The position numbers were made by a program, and so were the translations under genes. From positions 1,116,001 to 1,180,000 of the forward strand of contig NZ_MVAD01000002.1 in the NCBI RefSeq assembly GCF_002007115.1: a stretch of DNA of 64,000 bases. Reading direction: 5' to 3'. This document shows positions 30,833 to 40,331 of this stretch, piece after piece. Position 1 is the stretch's first letter. Each line of letters opens with the position of its first letter. This stretch comes from Massilia sp. KIM. GTDB lineage: Bacteria; Pseudomonadota; Gammaproteobacteria; Burkholderiales; Burkholderiaceae_D. The notes under the pieces were generated by a model. The model had not been told where the DNA came from, did not search any database, and was given only the letters and a program-made list of their open reading frames with translations.

Positions 30833-31717
30833 ATGATTAAGGGCAGCATCGTAGCAATCGTCACCCCGATGTTCGAAGACGGCAGTCTTGACCGCGACTC
30901 TCTGCGCAAGCTGCTGGACTGGCACATCGCGGAAGGCACCGACGGCGTCGTCATCGTCGGCACGACGGGCGAGTCCGCAACCGTTTCCCCGGAAGAGCAC
31001 TGCGAACTGGTGAAGCTGGCGGTCGACCACGTCGCCAAGCGCATCCCGGTCATCGCCGGCACCGGCGGCAATTCGACCGCCGAGGCCATCGCGCTGACCC
31101 GCCACGCCAAGGAAGTCGGCGCGGACGCTTCGCTCCAGGTCGTGCCCTACTATAACCGTCCGACCCAGGAAGGCATGTACCGCCACTTCCGCGCCATCGC
31201 GGAAAGCGTCGAGCTGCCGATCATCCTGTACAACGTGCCGGGCCGCACCGTCGCCGACATGGCCAACGACACCGTGGTGCGCCTGTCCGCGATCGACAAC
31301 ATCGTGGGCATCAAGGATGCGACCGGCAACATCGGCCGCGGCATCGAGCTGCTGCGCGCGGTGGACAAGTCCTTCGCCGTGTACTCGGGCGACGATCCGA
31401 CCGCGATGGCCCTGATGTTCTGCGGCGGCGCCGGCAACATTTCCGTCACCGCCAACGTGGCGCCGCGCGCCATGCACGAGCTGTGCGCGGCCGCCATGGC
31501 CGGCGACATCGCGCGCGCGGTCGAGATCAACGACCGCGTGCTGGACCTGCACGCCAAGCTGTTTGTCGAACCGAACCCGGTTCCCGTCAAATGGGCGCTG
31601 GCCGAAATGGGCAAGATGCCTGCAGGCCTGCGCCTGCCGCTGGCCCCGCTGTCCGCCCAATTCCACGAGACCGTGCGCGCCGCCCTGACCGGCGCCGGCC
31701 TTCTCCCGCAGTCCTGA
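30833..31717 (+). CDS. dapA: 4-hydroxy-tetrahydrodipicolinate synthase
   Basis: This is a 294-residue aldolase that condenses pyruvate with aspartate semialdehyde in lysine and diaminopimelate synthesis. Signatures are [42 protein letters not shown] with the catalytic Tyr, and [11 protein letters not shown] with the Schiff-base Lys. It starts with [13 protein letters not shown]. bamC (NlpB/DapX) follows 40 bases later, as in most gammaproteobacteria and betaproteobacteria, so they are probably cotranscribed. Confidence 0.97.
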   Translation: MIKGSIVAIVTPMFEDGSLDRDSLRKLLDWHIAEGTDGVVIVGTTGESATVSPEEHCELVKLAVDHVAKRIPVIAGTGGNSTAEAIALTRHAKEVGADASLQVVPYYNRPTQEGMYRHFRAIAESVELPIILYNVPGRTVADMANDTVVRLSAIDNIVGIKDATGNIGRGIELLRAVDKSFAVYSGDDPTAMALMFCGGAGNISVTANVAPRAMHELCAAAMAGDIARAVEINDRVLDLHAKLFVEPNPVPVKWALAEMGKMPAGLRLPLAPLSAQFHETVRAALTGAGLLPQS

Positions 31718-31757
31718 GCCGCAAGGTTTCGGCTTCCTAGTAAAGACATCGAACGAC

Positions 31758-32915
31758 ATGACTATTTGCAAGAAAACGACCCTGGTTTCCGCTCCCGCCG
31801 CTCGCGCGCTGACGCTCACCGCGCTCGCGCTCAGCCTGGCGGCCTGCACCACCGTGTTCGAATCGGACCGTGTGGACTACCGGGGCGCCAAGAAAGCCGC
31901 GCCGCTGGACGTGCCGCCCGACCTGACCAAGCTGGAACGCGACAACCGCTACGCGGTGCCGGACGCAAAGGGCGTGGCCACCGCATCGGGCTTCCAGCAG
32001 CAGCGTAGCCAGGGCGCCACCGTGGCGCCGGTGGCTGCCGGCGCCGAGCAGATCGGCCCGCTGACCCTCGAAGGCATCCGCGTCGAGCGCGCCGGCGACC
32101 AGCGCTGGCTGGTGGTCAAGCAGACTCCGGAACAGCTCTGGCCGCAACTGCGCCAGTTCTGGGAAGACAATGGCTTCGCCATCGAGAGCGAATCGGCGAC
32201 CACTGGCACGATGGAGACCAACTGGGTCGAGAACCGCTCCAAGATCCCGCAGGACTTCCTGCGCAACACCCTGGGCCGGGTGTTCGACCGCGCCTATTCG
32301 ACCGGCGAGCGCGACAAGTTCCGCACCCGCCTGGAGCGTCTGCCGGATGGCTCGACCGAGATCTACGTGAGCCACCGTGGCGCCGAAGAGGTGCTGACCG
32401 GCGCCCAGAAGGAAACCACGGTCTGGACCGTGCGTCCGAACGATCCGGGCCTGGAATCGCAGTTCTTGAGCCGCATGGTGGCGCACCTGACCGGCAGCAA
32501 GGACGTCAAGACCGCCGAGGCGACGGTCGCCAACGCGCCGCTGACGCCGCAGAAGGCCAAGCTGGTGGGCGACAAGGTGGAAGTGGACGAAGGCTTCGAC
32601 CGCGCATGGCGCCGCGTCGGCCTGGCGCTGGACCGCGTCGGCTTCACGGTCGAGGACCGCGATCGCGTGCAGGGCATCTACTTCGTGCGTTACGTCGATC
32701 CGGATGCGCAGAACAAGGATGGCTTCTTCAAGCGCCTGTTCACCTTCGGCAGCTCGGAAGAGAAGGCCAAGGAAGCGCAGCGCTACCGCGTGCTGGTCAA
32801 GACCGCGCAGGGTGCGAGCGTGAGCGAGGTGACGGTGCAGACCAATGCTGGTCAGCCGGACAGCTCGGCGACCGCGGCCAAGATCCTGAAGCTGCTGAAC
32901 GACGAGCTCAAGTGA
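31758..32915 (+). CDS. bamC: Outer-membrane protein assembly factor BamC
   Basis: This is a 385-residue lipoprotein of the BAM complex that inserts beta-barrel proteins. The signal ends in the lipobox LAAC (ALSLAACTT, about residue 30). After an extended N-terminal part (YRGAKKAAPLDVPPDLTKL, the conserved unstructured lasso that binds BamD) come the two helix-grip domains (about 110-230 and 265-385). It is followed by a strong terminator. The position after dapA is conserved. Confidence 0.93.
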   Translation: MTICKKTTLVSAPAARALTLTALALSLAACTTVFESDRVDYRGAKKAAPLDVPPDLTKLERDNRYAVPDAKGVATASGFQQQRSQGATVAPVAAGAEQIGPLTLEGIRVERAGDQRWLVVKQTPEQLWPQLRQFWEDNGFAIESESATTGTMETNWVENRSKIPQDFLRNTLGRVFDRAYSTGERDKFRTRLERLPDGSTEIYVSHRGAEEVLTGAQKETTVWTVRPNDPGLESQFLSRMVAHLTGSKDVKTAEATVANAPLTPQKAKLVGDKVEVDEGFDRAWRRVGLALDRVGFTVEDRDRVQGIYFVRYVDPDAQNKDGFFKRLFTFGSSEEKAKEAQRYRVLVKTAQGASVSEVTVQTNAGQPDSSATAAKILKLLNDELK

Positions 32916-32935
32916 TCGCGGCGTGATGCGATGAG

Positions 32936-32961
32936 AAACCGGCCTGCGGGCCGGTTTTTTT
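32936..32961 (+). terminator. Rho-independent terminator after bamC
   Basis: AAACCGGCC (32936-32944), loop TGCG, GGCCGGTTT (32949-32957), then TTTT. The stem-loop has the same 20 bases as the one at 33602-33628 in the opposite orientation. Confidence 0.9.
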
Positions 32962-33006
32962 ATGCCTGGTCCCTTGGCGCGAATCCTGGGTCGCACGACC
33001 CGAAAA

Positions 33007-33160
33007 CCTCATTCCCGGACCCTCAACACGTCATCCACGCGGCCTAGAGACGTCAGTCCCACGGCCCCAAAACGTCGGTCCTACGGTCCCAAAACGTCAG
33101 TCCCACGGCCCCAAAACGTCAGTCCCGCAGCCCCAAAACGTCAGTCCCGCAGCCCCAGTA
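33007..33160. repeat. Tandem array of 22-bp units (7 copies) derived from a REP end
   Basis: Copies of the form CGTCAGTCCCACGGCCCCAAAA start at 33007, 33029, 33051, 33073, 33095, 33117 and 33139, with exact 22-base period. The next position, 33161, is the first base of a REP element starting CGTCATTCCCGCG, so the array looks like repeated copies of a REP end with a spacer. Confidence 0.85.
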
Positions 33161-33246
33161 CGTCATTCCCGCGAAGGCGGGAATCCAAGTGCGCACGCGT
33201 CTCGACAGCGCAAACAACTTGGATTCCCGCCTTCGCGGGAATGACG
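33161..33246. repeat. Inverted pair of REP-like elements (ATTCCCGC subtype)
   Basis: Copies at 33161-33190 (CGTCATTCCCGCGAAGGCGG and on) and 33216-33246 (inverse) flank a 25-base spacer. The pair joins the 22-bp array to the 49-bp array. Confidence 0.88.
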
Positions 33247-33250
33247 AATT

Positions 33251-33593
33251 AAGGCTATCGCTGGAATAAGGTGCCGAACCCGTCGTCGGCCACGTATCAA
33301 AGGCTATCGCTGGAATAAGGTGCCGAACCCGTCGTCGGCCACGTATCAAAGGCTATCGCTGGAATAAGGTGCTGAACCCGTCGTCGGCCACGAATCAAAG
33401 GCTATCGCTGGAATAAGGTGCCGAATCCGTCCTCGGCCACGTATCAAAGGCTAGCGCTGGAATAAGGTGCCGAATCCGTCCTCGGCCACGTATCCAAGGC
33501 TATCGCTGGAATAAGGTGCCGAACCCATCGTCGGCCACGACTCGAAGGCTAGCGCTGGAACAAGGCGCCGGGCCCATCGTGGAGCACGAATCG
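33251..33593. repeat. Tandem array of 49-bp units (7 copies)
   Basis: Units start at 33251, 33300, 33349, 33398, 33447, 33496 and 33545, each beginning AAGGCTATCGCTGGAATAAG and ending in CGTCGGCCACG-type sequence. The last copy is the most diverged. 49 is not a multiple of three, so the array is not a coding repeat. There are no variable spacers, so it is not CRISPR. Confidence 0.92.
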
Positions 33594-33601
33594 TACAGGC
33601 G

Positions 33602-33628
33602 AAAAAAAACCGGCCCGCAGGCCGGTTC
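33602..33628 (-). terminator. Rho-independent terminator of the Ala-rich lipoprotein gene
   Basis: On the minus strand AACCGGCC-TGCG-GGCCGGTT is followed by a run of six further T, 22 bases after the stop of the gene at 33650-33931. Confidence 0.88.
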
Positions 33629-33649
33629 TTCGAACCAGAAAAAATCTGA

Positions 33650-33931
33650 TTACTTGGTAGCAGCAGCCGAAGCAGCTTCCGAAGCAGCAGCCGAAGCGGC
33701 AGCAGCAGCGTCAGCAGCGGTCGAAGCAGCTTGCGAAGCAGCAGCGGCAGCGTCAGCAGCCGGAGCAGCAGCAGCGTCAGCAGCCGGAGCGGCCGGAGCA
33801 GCAGCGTCAGCAGCCGGAGCAGCAGCCGGAGCTTCGGTAGCAGCCGGAGCGGCCGGAGCGGCTTCTTCTTTCTTGCTGCAAGCAGCCAGAGCAACAGCCA
33901 TCAGGGAAACGATCAGCAGGGATTTTTTCAT
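33650..33931 (-). CDS. Small Ala-rich lipoprotein
   Basis: This is a 93-residue protein. Signal MKKSLLIVSLMAVALAAC has a clear lipobox (ALAAC) and is followed by SKKEEAAPAAPAA. The mature part is nearly all Ala with Pro, Asp, Thr and Ser in imperfect repeats (PAADAAA), turning to a predicted helix in the last 35 residues. Related proteins are common in betaproteobacteria, but I know no function for them; tethering or spacing between envelope and peptidoglycan is possible. The repeat makes both slippage and strain variation likely. Its own terminator is present and the region before it is AT-rich. Confidence 0.85.
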   Translation of the reverse strand: MKKSLLIVSLMAVALAACSKKEEAAPAAPAATEAPAAAPAADAAAPAAPAADAAAAPAADAAAAASQAASTAADAAAAASAAASEAASAAATK

Positions 33932-34211
33932 GATTTTCCTTAGTATTTACAAAAGTATTACTGCTTGTTGCGAATAATAATTACCGGTAATTATTGCTCG
34001 GCGGAATTCTCGTGCTTTCAGAAATAGCAATACTGCCAGATCGGCAACGGAACCTTCCTGACCTGATATTATAGCCAAATTTACTGAATCGCAATAGCGA
34101 ACTCATTCCTCAGTGAAAGTATTTTGTGAAGAACCAAGCTTCATATTGTTACAAGATGCAACTGAAGCCGAAATCCCTGTTTCTAAAGCAATTTTTCACT
34201 GATAAGCTGGC

Positions 34212-34688
34212 TCACAGGCCGGTCGTCGTGGCCTGAAGTACCACCCGCGACTCTTCCCAAATGGCAAGAAACCGCTGACCCGGCAGCTCACATGCGCCCA
34301 GCGCGTCGAAGGCCGCTTCGCCGCGCATATGATCGCTGTGAAAACGGCGCACCACATGCCTGTCGTCCCCGATGCAGAATGAATCGCGCAGCTCGCGCAG
34401 GGCGCGCGGGGTCTGCCGGCATTCGCACTGGTGGCTGTAGTCGCGCAGCAGGCGCAGGAAGCGCGGATAGTGGCGCTCGATGTGCGCGCTGTCGTGCAAG
34501 GCCAGGCGCAGGCTGCCGCCGCGCTTCAGGAAGGCGCGCAGCAGCGCGTCCACCTCCGAGGCGCCGAGGGGAAAGACGGCGAAATCCGGATCGAACAGGT
34601 CCAGGCGGACGCTGGACGCGGCCAGGCAGGCCCGGAACTGCTCGTCCAGGGCGGCCCGGGTATCGAAGCGGATCGCGCCCGTTTCCAT
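34212..34688 (-). CDS. DUF7931-like protein with phospholipase-D-type features
   Basis: This is a 158-residue protein. The segment RLDLFDPDFAVFPLGASEVDALLRAFL and the later HVVRRFHSDHMRGEAAFD look like one half of a phospholipase-D-like fold. The HKD motif is not intact: no H-x-K appears in the expected form. Its stop-to-start spacing from roxA is 2 bases and it lies downstream, so the two are cotranscribed. Function unknown; a nucleotidyl- or phosphodiester-related fold without catalytic residues is possible. The family name is from memory and uncertain. Confidence 0.7.
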   Translation of the reverse strand: METGAIRFDTRAALDEQFRACLAASSVRLDLFDPDFAVFPLGASEVDALLRAFLKRGGSLRLALHDSAHIERHYPRFLRLLRDYSHQCECRQTPRALRELRDSFCIGDDRHVVRRFHSDHMRGEAAFDALGACELPGQRFLAIWEESRVVLQATTTGL

Positions 34689-34690
34689 GC

Positions 34691-35812
34691 TCAGCCCAGC
34701 TCGACCCAGCCGTCCTGGTACCAGGTGTACAGGGCTTCCAGCACGTCGTCGGTGGCATCGGCCAGCTGCGCGCCGTCGAGGCGGCGTTCATTGGCCAGCA
34801 CGTCCAGCACCGCCTTGTCGGCGCGGCCGACGGCGAAGGACTCGCCATTGATGAAGACGTGCTTGCCGCGGTAGAGCATCAGGGTCTTGCTCGACAGCTT
34901 GAGGCCGCGCTTGGCCGCCGTCTCCATGAAGCGGCCCACCGTGAGCGGCTTGGCCGGGCCGGTGAAGAACACATTGTGCTTGGGCTCGGACAGGTATTCG
35001 CCCAGGAAGACGGTCACGTCTTCCTCGTCCCAGCGCACCTTGTTGAGTTCCTCGGTGACGGTGGCCAGCATGTCCTTCGGGATCTCGGCCGGGTTCTTGG
35101 CCGGCTGCAGGCCCGGGTCGGCGTAGCGGCCCGGCAGGTCGATCGAGTCGGCCATGAACTGCAGGAAGGCTTCGCCCAGTTCCTGGAACGAGGGCGAGCG
35201 GAAACCGATCGAATAAGTCATGCACTCGCCCTCGGCGATGCCGTCGTGGGCGTAGTGGGGCGGCAGGTAGAGCATGTCGCCCGGCTCGAGCACGAATTCC
35301 TCTTCCGGCTCGAAGTTGGCCAGGATCTTCAGCGGCAGGCCATCGACCAGGCTCAGGTCCTGCTGCGAGCCGATCTTCCAGCGGCGCTTGCCGTGGGCCT
35401 GGAGCAGGAACACGTCGTAGGAATCGAAGTGGGGACCGACGCCGCCGCCGTCGCTGGCGTAGCTGATCATCAGGTCGTCCAGGCGGGCGTCCGGAGCAAA
35501 GCGGAACTGGCGCAGCAGTTCGTCGGCGCGCTCGTCGTGCAGGTTGACGCCTTGCACCAGCATGGTCCAGCCGGGTTCGCTGCGCGACGGTAATTGCTCG
35601 AGCGGGCCGTGCTGCATGTCCCACTGGCCATTACGCTGGGTGACCAGGCGCGACTCGACATAATTAAGTTTGGCAAGCTCGGCCAGCTTGTCGAACTTGA
35701 GTAAAGGCTTGAAGCCGGGAATGGCCTGACGGATCAAAAGCGGTTTCTTGTGCCAGTAATCGCGCAAGAACTGAGCGGGAGTAATATCCCCAAGAAGCTG
35801 TATTTTTTTCAT
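34691..35812 (-). CDS. roxA: JmjC-type ribosomal oxygenase (50S L16 arginine hydroxylase, RoxA/YcfD)
   Basis: This is a 373-residue Fe(II)/2-oxoglutarate enzyme. The N-terminal opening GDITPAQFLRDYWHKKPLLIRQA is diagnostic. GVGPHFDSYDVFLLQAHGKRRWKIG holds the HxD metal ligands, and MLYLPPHYAHDGIAEGECMTYSIGFRSP the distal His. The C-terminal winged-helix domain runs from about 270 to 373. It hydroxylates Arg81 of ribosomal protein L16 in E. coli. It is divergent from a SlyD-like gene with 78 bases between. Confidence 0.94.
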   Translation of the reverse strand: MKKIQLLGDITPAQFLRDYWHKKPLLIRQAIPGFKPLLKFDKLAELAKLNYVESRLVTQRNGQWDMQHGPLEQLPSRSEPGWTMLVQGVNLHDERADELLRQFRFAPDARLDDLMISYASDGGGVGPHFDSYDVFLLQAHGKRRWKIGSQQDLSLVDGLPLKILANFEPEEEFVLEPGDMLYLPPHYAHDGIAEGECMTYSIGFRSPSFQELGEAFLQFMADSIDLPGRYADPGLQPAKNPAEIPKDMLATVTEELNKVRWDEEDVTVFLGEYLSEPKHNVFFTGPAKPLTVGRFMETAAKRGLKLSSKTLMLYRGKHVFINGESFAVGRADKAVLDVLANERRLDGAQLADATDDVLEALYTWYQDGWVELG

Positions 35813-35890
35813 GCGCCATTATAACCATCCCGGGCGAGCCGCTCTTTCCATCGGGGGTATAATCCGCACCTTACAACGAAAGGATGTGCG

Positions 35891-36430
35891 ATGAAGATTG
35901 CCAAAAATACGGTCGTGACGGTTAACTACAAGCTGTCGGACGCCCAGAACAACCTGATCGAGGAAGGCGCCCAGCCGATGGTTTACCTGCACGGCGGCTA
36001 CGAAAATACCCTGCCGAAAATCGAGGAAGAACTCGACGGCAAGGAACCGGGCTATTCGTCGACCATCCAGGTCGAGCCGGACGATGCCTTTGGCGACTAT
36101 GACCCGGCGCTGGTGAAGGTCGAGGACCGCAACCGCCTGCCGGAACCGATCGAAGTCGGCATGCAGTTCGAAGGCATGGCGGAGGGCAGCGACGAAGAGC
36201 CGACCATCTTCACCGTGACCGACATCGCGGATGACAAGGTTGTGCTGGATGGCAATCACCCGCTGGCGGGCATGGCGCTGCGCTTCGAGCTGTCGGTGAT
36301 CGACGTGCGCGAAGCGACCGCAGAGGAAGTGTCGCACGGTCACGTGCATGGCGCGCACGGTCACCATCACGGCCATGACGCGGAAGACAGCGAGCCGGGC
36401 GACCATTTCCGTAGCCAGCCGCTGCAGTAA
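35891..36430 (+). CDS. SlyD-like FKBP-type peptidyl-prolyl isomerase
   Basis: This is a 179-residue protein. The FKBP domain core (about 1-68 and 122-145) is split by an IF chaperone domain, as in SlyD. The opening is MKIAKNTVVTVNYKLSDAQNNLIEEG with VYLHGGYENTLPKIEEELDG. The C-terminal tail is rich in His (SHGHVHGAHGHHHGHDAEDSEPGD), which binds nickel or other metals in SlyD. Compared with E. coli SlyD (196) it lacks the Cys-rich part of the tail. It should fold proteins and may deliver metals. Confidence 0.93.
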   Translation: MKIAKNTVVTVNYKLSDAQNNLIEEGAQPMVYLHGGYENTLPKIEEELDGKEPGYSSTIQVEPDDAFGDYDPALVKVEDRNRLPEPIEVGMQFEGMAEGSDEEPTIFTVTDIADDKVVLDGNHPLAGMALRFELSVIDVREATAEEVSHGHVHGAHGHHHGHDAEDSEPGDHFRSQPLQ

Positions 36431-36506
36431 TCCCGATCGAACGCGATTGCCGGCCGGCGATCGCGGTCTGCCCATCGCGGCCATGCCGGGCGGCGTGGCC
36501 GCGCGC

Positions 36507-37472
36507 TCACTTCTCGACGTCGCCGAGCTCGAACTCGGCATCCTTCCCGAGCTTCACCTTCACCTCCACGGCCTCCGTGCCGACCGATAGCTGCCCGATA
36601 TTGTCGCGCCAGGCGATCTTCGGCCGCTTGCCGTCGACGGCTCCGCTATCGACCAGCAGCACCTTGCCCTTGAAGCGCGCGGCCTGCGTGCGGATCTGCT
36701 TGCGCGTCTCCTGGAAGCCGTCGTAGACCGCCGGCTGGCGCCGCAGCAGCCCTTTCAATCCACCGTTCTGCTCCTGCAGCAAGGGCTGCACATCGCCTTC
36801 CGAGAACAGCACCACCGCCTGCGCCTTGTCGCTGCGCGCGATCGCGAACAGGCGGTTGAGCCAGAAGCGGTTGGCCACGGTGCGGTCCTCGAACTCGCTG
36901 TTGCGGCCCGCCGCCGGCAGGTAGTGGTTGTTCCCGGCAGGGAGGTTGATGGTGGCGTACAAGACCTTCCCGACTTGCCAGTGCGCGTTCTCCGCATAGC
37001 TGCGAAAGCGCGGACTGGCCGACAGCCGGGTCAGGGAAAGCTTGTCGTTCCCGAGCGAGGACGGTTCGCCGTACAAGAGCTCGCGCAGCCGGTTCAGGCG
37101 CTCGATGGCGTTGGTGCGGCCGAGCGAATTGCGGCAGGCGGTCCAGTCGCTGCCCGCCAGCGAGACGATCACCGGACGGCGCGCACGCTCGATCAGGTCG
37201 CGCCGCTTCTGGTACAGGCGGTCGCCGCAGCCTTCCTTCTCGCCCTTGATGCCGGTGAGGACCACGAAGGACAGCGATTTCGCCGAGGTCTCCTTGAGCG
37301 CCTGCTCGAGGCGGTCCTCGCCACCGGCCTTGGCGTCGTTGCCGATCACCGCGAACCGGTGCGCGTGCTCGTCGTTCTTGTCCTTGTCCTTCTCGCGGCT
37401 GGCCGCCGGCGCCGCCGCCAGCAGCGCGGCGAGCGCGCCGGCCAGGAGCAGGGGCGGGCGCGGCGTTCGCAT
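36507..37472 (-). CDS. Exported protein of unknown function with a worn metallophosphoesterase fold
   Basis: This is a 321-residue protein with a signal peptide (about 1-25, ending APAAS). The start RFAVIGNDAKAG and the later LSFVVLTGIKGEKEG recall the strand order of calcineurin-like phosphoesterases, but the usual D-x-H, GD and GNHE metal motifs are missing, so catalysis is doubtful. I do not know a family. The start overlaps the mutS stop by one base (TGATG), so it is coupled to mutS and is transcribed after it. Whether it has anything to do with repair is unclear. Confidence 0.78.
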   Translation of the reverse strand: MRTPRPPLLLAGALAALLAAAPAASREKDKDKNDEHAHRFAVIGNDAKAGGEDRLEQALKETSAKSLSFVVLTGIKGEKEGCGDRLYQKRRDLIERARRPVIVSLAGSDWTACRNSLGRTNAIERLNRLRELLYGEPSSLGNDKLSLTRLSASPRFRSYAENAHWQVGKVLYATINLPAGNNHYLPAAGRNSEFEDRTVANRFWLNRLFAIARSDKAQAVVLFSEGDVQPLLQEQNGGLKGLLRRQPAVYDGFQETRKQIRTQAARFKGKVLLVDSGAVDGKRPKIAWRDNIGQLSVGTEAVEVKVKLGKDAEFELGDVEK

Positions 37473-40144
37473 CAGGCGGCGAAGCGTTTGAGCTCGTAGA
37501 GCCGTTCGAGCGCCTCGCGCGGCGTGAGCGCGTCGGGATCGATCGCGGCCAGCGCGTCGCGCAGGCCGTCGTCCGCCGGCTCGGAGGCGTAGGCTGCCGG
37601 CGCCGTTTCTTCGAGCTGGGGCGCATCGGCGCCGGGCGCAGCGAACAGGTCGAGCTGGGGCGTAGCGTCGAGCGCCTGCGCTTCCAGGCGCGCCAGGTGC
37701 TTGCGCGCGGCCTTGATCACGGCTGGCGGCACGCCCGCCAGCTGGGCCACCTGCAGGCCGTAGCTTTGCGAGGCCGGGCCTTCCTGCACCGCGTGCAGGA
37801 ACACGATGCTGTCCTTGTGCTCGACCGCCGACAGGTGCACGTTGGCCGCGCTCGGGTGGCTCTCGGGCAACTGGGTCAGCTCGAAGTAGTGGGTCGCGAA
37901 CAGCGTGAAGCTGCGGCTGGTCTCGATCAGGTGGCGCGCGATGGCCCAGGCCAGGGCCAGGCCGTCGAAGGTCGAGGTGCCGCGGCCGACTTCGTCCATC
38001 AGCACCAGCGAGTGCTCGGTGGCGCCGTTGAGGATGGCGGCCGATTCGGTCATCTCGACCATGAAGGTTGAGCGGCCGTTGGCCAGGTCGTCGCTGGCGC
38101 CGATGCGGGTGAAGATGCGGTCGATGGGGCCGATGACGGCCTCGCTGGCCGGGACGTAGCTGCCGACGTAGGCCAGCAGGGTGATCAGGGCCACCTGGCG
38201 CATGAAGGTCGATTTACCGCCCATGTTCGGACCGGTGATCAGGAGCAGGCGGCGCTCGTTGGACAGGCGGCAGTCGTTGGCGATGAAGCGCTCGATCTGG
38301 TTCTCGACCACCGGATGGCGGCCCTCGACGATGGTCAGGCAGGGCTCGCTCACCAGTTGCGGCGCGCACCAGTTGTTGCGCTGCGCGTGGCTGGCCAGGG
38401 CCACCAGGGTGTCGATCTGGGCCAGGCCGCGCGCGATGGTCTGCAGGCAGGCGATGTGCGGGGCCAGGTCGGCCAGCAGCTGGTCGTACAGCATCTTCTC
38501 GCGCGCCAGCGCGCGGTCCTGGGCCGACAAGGCCTTGTCCTCGAAGGCCTTCAGTTCCGGCGTGATGTAGCGTTCGCAGTTCTTCAGGGTCTGGCGGCGG
38601 CGGTAGTCGTCCGGCACCTTGTCGGCCTGGCCGTTGGTGACCTCGATGTAAAAGCCGTGCACCTTGTTGTACTCGACGCGCAGGTTGGCGATGCCGGTGC
38701 GGGCGCGTTCGCGGGTCTCGAGGTCGACCAGGAACTGGCCGGCGTTCTCGGACAGGGCGCGCAGCTCGTCCAGCTCGGCGTCGAAGCCGCGTGCGAACAC
38801 GCCGCCGTCGCGCACCATCGCGGCCGGTTCTTCCATGATTGCGCGGGTCACCAGGTCGAGGCAGGCTTCCGGCGTGGCCAGGTCCTCGTGGACCTCGCGC
38901 AGCAGGCAGGTGTCGCCCGGGATGAAGCAGCGCGCCACCTGGCGGCGCAGTTCCGGCAGCGCCTTGAGGCCGTCGCGCAGGCTGGCCAGGTCGCGCGGGC
39001 GCGCCGACAGCAGGGCGATGCGGGTAGTGATGCGTTCGATGTCCGGCACCTGGGCCAGGGTGGCCGAGAGGTTGTCGCAGGCGTCCGCCTGGCTCAAGGC
39101 CTCGATCGCCTCGTGGCGCGCGCGGGCCACGCGCTGGTCGCGGCGCGCATGGTGCAGCCAGTGGCGCAGCAGGCGCGAACCCATCGCGGTGCGGCAGCCG
39201 TCCAGCAGCGAGAACAGGGTCGGCGACTCCTGGCCGCGGATGGTCTCGGTGAGTTCCAGGTTGCGGCGGGTGGCGGCGTCCAGGCCGATGTATTCGTTCT
39301 CGTTCTCGCAGGCCAGGCTCTTGACGTGCTGCAGGCCGCGGCCCTGGGTCGACTGGGCATAGCGCAGCAGGGCGCCTGCCGCGCCGAAGGCCGCGCCCAG
39401 GCCGTCCGCGCCGAAGCCGGTGAGGGTGGCCACGCCCAGTTGCTCGAGCAGGGCCGCGTGGCCCTTCACCACGTCGAAGTGCCACTCGGGCACGCGCTGG
39501 GTGTGGGCCACCGGCGCGCCCTCGAACAGGTCGGCGCCGTCGGCGCGCAGGATCTCGGCCGGGGCGATGCGTTCCAGTTCATGCAGCAGGCGGCCCTCGA
39601 CCTGGCGCTGCTCGCCCGAGAATTCCATCAGGCGCAGGTTGCCGCTCGCGAGAGAAAGCCAGGCCAGGCCGGCGGTGACGGTCTTGCGCCCGTTGAGCAG
39701 GCACAGGGCCAGCAGCGGACGCTCGGCCTTTTCCGGCAGCAGGTCGGCATCGGTCAGGGTGCCCGGGGTGACCACGCGCACCACCTTGCGCTCCACCGGA
39801 CCCTTGCTCAGGGCCGGGTCGCCGATCTGCTCGCAGATGGCGCAGGATTCGCCCAGCTTGACCAGCTTGGCCAGGTAGCCGTCCAGCGAATGGAAGGGCA
39901 CACCCGCCATCTTGATCGGATTGCCGCCCGAGGCGCCGCGCGCGGTCAGCGTGATGCCGAGGATGCGCGCCGCTTTTTCGGCGTCGTCGAAGAAGAGTTC
40001 GTAGAAGTCGCCCATGCGGTAGAACACCAGCATGGTCGGGTAGTCGGCCTTGATGCGCAGATATTGTTGCATCATTGGCGTGTGGGTACTTTTTTGTTCT
40101 CTAGTAACTCGTTGATCTAACGGCATTTCTCTATCTAAGTGCAT
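37472..40144 (-). CDS. mutS: DNA mismatch repair protein MutS
   Basis: This is an 890-residue protein. The mismatch-binding Phe-x-Glu region is [18 protein letters not shown] at about residues 40-57, followed by connector, lever and clamp domains. The ATPase has Walker [16 protein letters not shown], then MVEMTESA and Walker [25 protein letters not shown], with the conserved His in [11 protein letters not shown]. The C-terminus has the [20 protein letters not shown] dimerisation tail. The start [11 protein letters not shown] at 40144 is uncertain; MPLDQ at 40126 is the alternative. Integration of the neighbouring island lies just before it, so its promoter region may have been altered. Confidence 0.95.
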   Translation of the reverse strand: MHLDREMPLDQRVTREQKSTHTPMMQQYLRIKADYPTMLVFYRMGDFYELFFDDAEKAARILGITLTARGASGGNPIKMAGVPFHSLDGYLAKLVKLGESCAICEQIGDPALSKGPVERKVVRVVTPGTLTDADLLPEKAERPLLALCLLNGRKTVTAGLAWLSLASGNLRLMEFSGEQRQVEGRLLHELERIAPAEILRADGADLFEGAPVAHTQRVPEWHFDVVKGHAALLEQLGVATLTGFGADGLGAAFGAAGALLRYAQSTQGRGLQHVKSLACENENEYIGLDAATRRNLELTETIRGQESPTLFSLLDGCRTAMGSRLLRHWLHHARRDQRVARARHEAIEALSQADACDNLSATLAQVPDIERITTRIALLSARPRDLASLRDGLKALPELRRQVARCFIPGDTCLLREVHEDLATPEACLDLVTRAIMEEPAAMVRDGGVFARGFDAELDELRALSENAGQFLVDLETRERARTGIANLRVEYNKVHGFYIEVTNGQADKVPDDYRRRQTLKNCERYITPELKAFEDKALSAQDRALAREKMLYDQLLADLAPHIACLQTIARGLAQIDTLVALASHAQRNNWCAPQLVSEPCLTIVEGRHPVVENQIERFIANDCRLSNERRLLLITGPNMGGKSTFMRQVALITLLAYVGSYVPASEAVIGPIDRIFTRIGASDDLANGRSTFMVEMTESAAILNGATEHSLVLMDEVGRGTSTFDGLALAWAIARHLIETSRSFTLFATHYFELTQLPESHPSAANVHLSAVEHKDSIVFLHAVQEGPASQSYGLQVAQLAGVPPAVIKAARKHLARLEAQALDATPQLDLFAAPGADAPQLEETAPAAYASEPADDGLRDALAAIDPDALTPREALERLYELKRFAA

Positions 40145-40331
40145 GATTTGTTGGGCTTAACGCTTGACTGTATGGCGTTTTTACTGATGTCATAAAGTGT
40201 CGGGAAATGTCACTGCACTTCACGGTTTGGCGTATGTTTTCAATGTTCCGGAAAGAAACCTACGCTAAAATTCCAATCTCCGTGCCAGCGGGACATTGAA
40301 AGCTACGCCAAAGTTACGCCGGAGATCACAC

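Noticed and set aside
33251..33593. A CRISPR array
   Set aside because: The 49-bp units are contiguous, with no unique spacers. The 18-bp and 22-bp arrays also lack spacers.
38315..40120. A 601-codon frame antisense to mutS
   Set aside because: Shadow of a firmly identified gene.
40145..40331. An attachment site or tRNA fragment in front of the integrase
   Set aside because: I could not find a tRNA-like sequence or a matching direct repeat near the island's right end. It needs comparison with an empty site.
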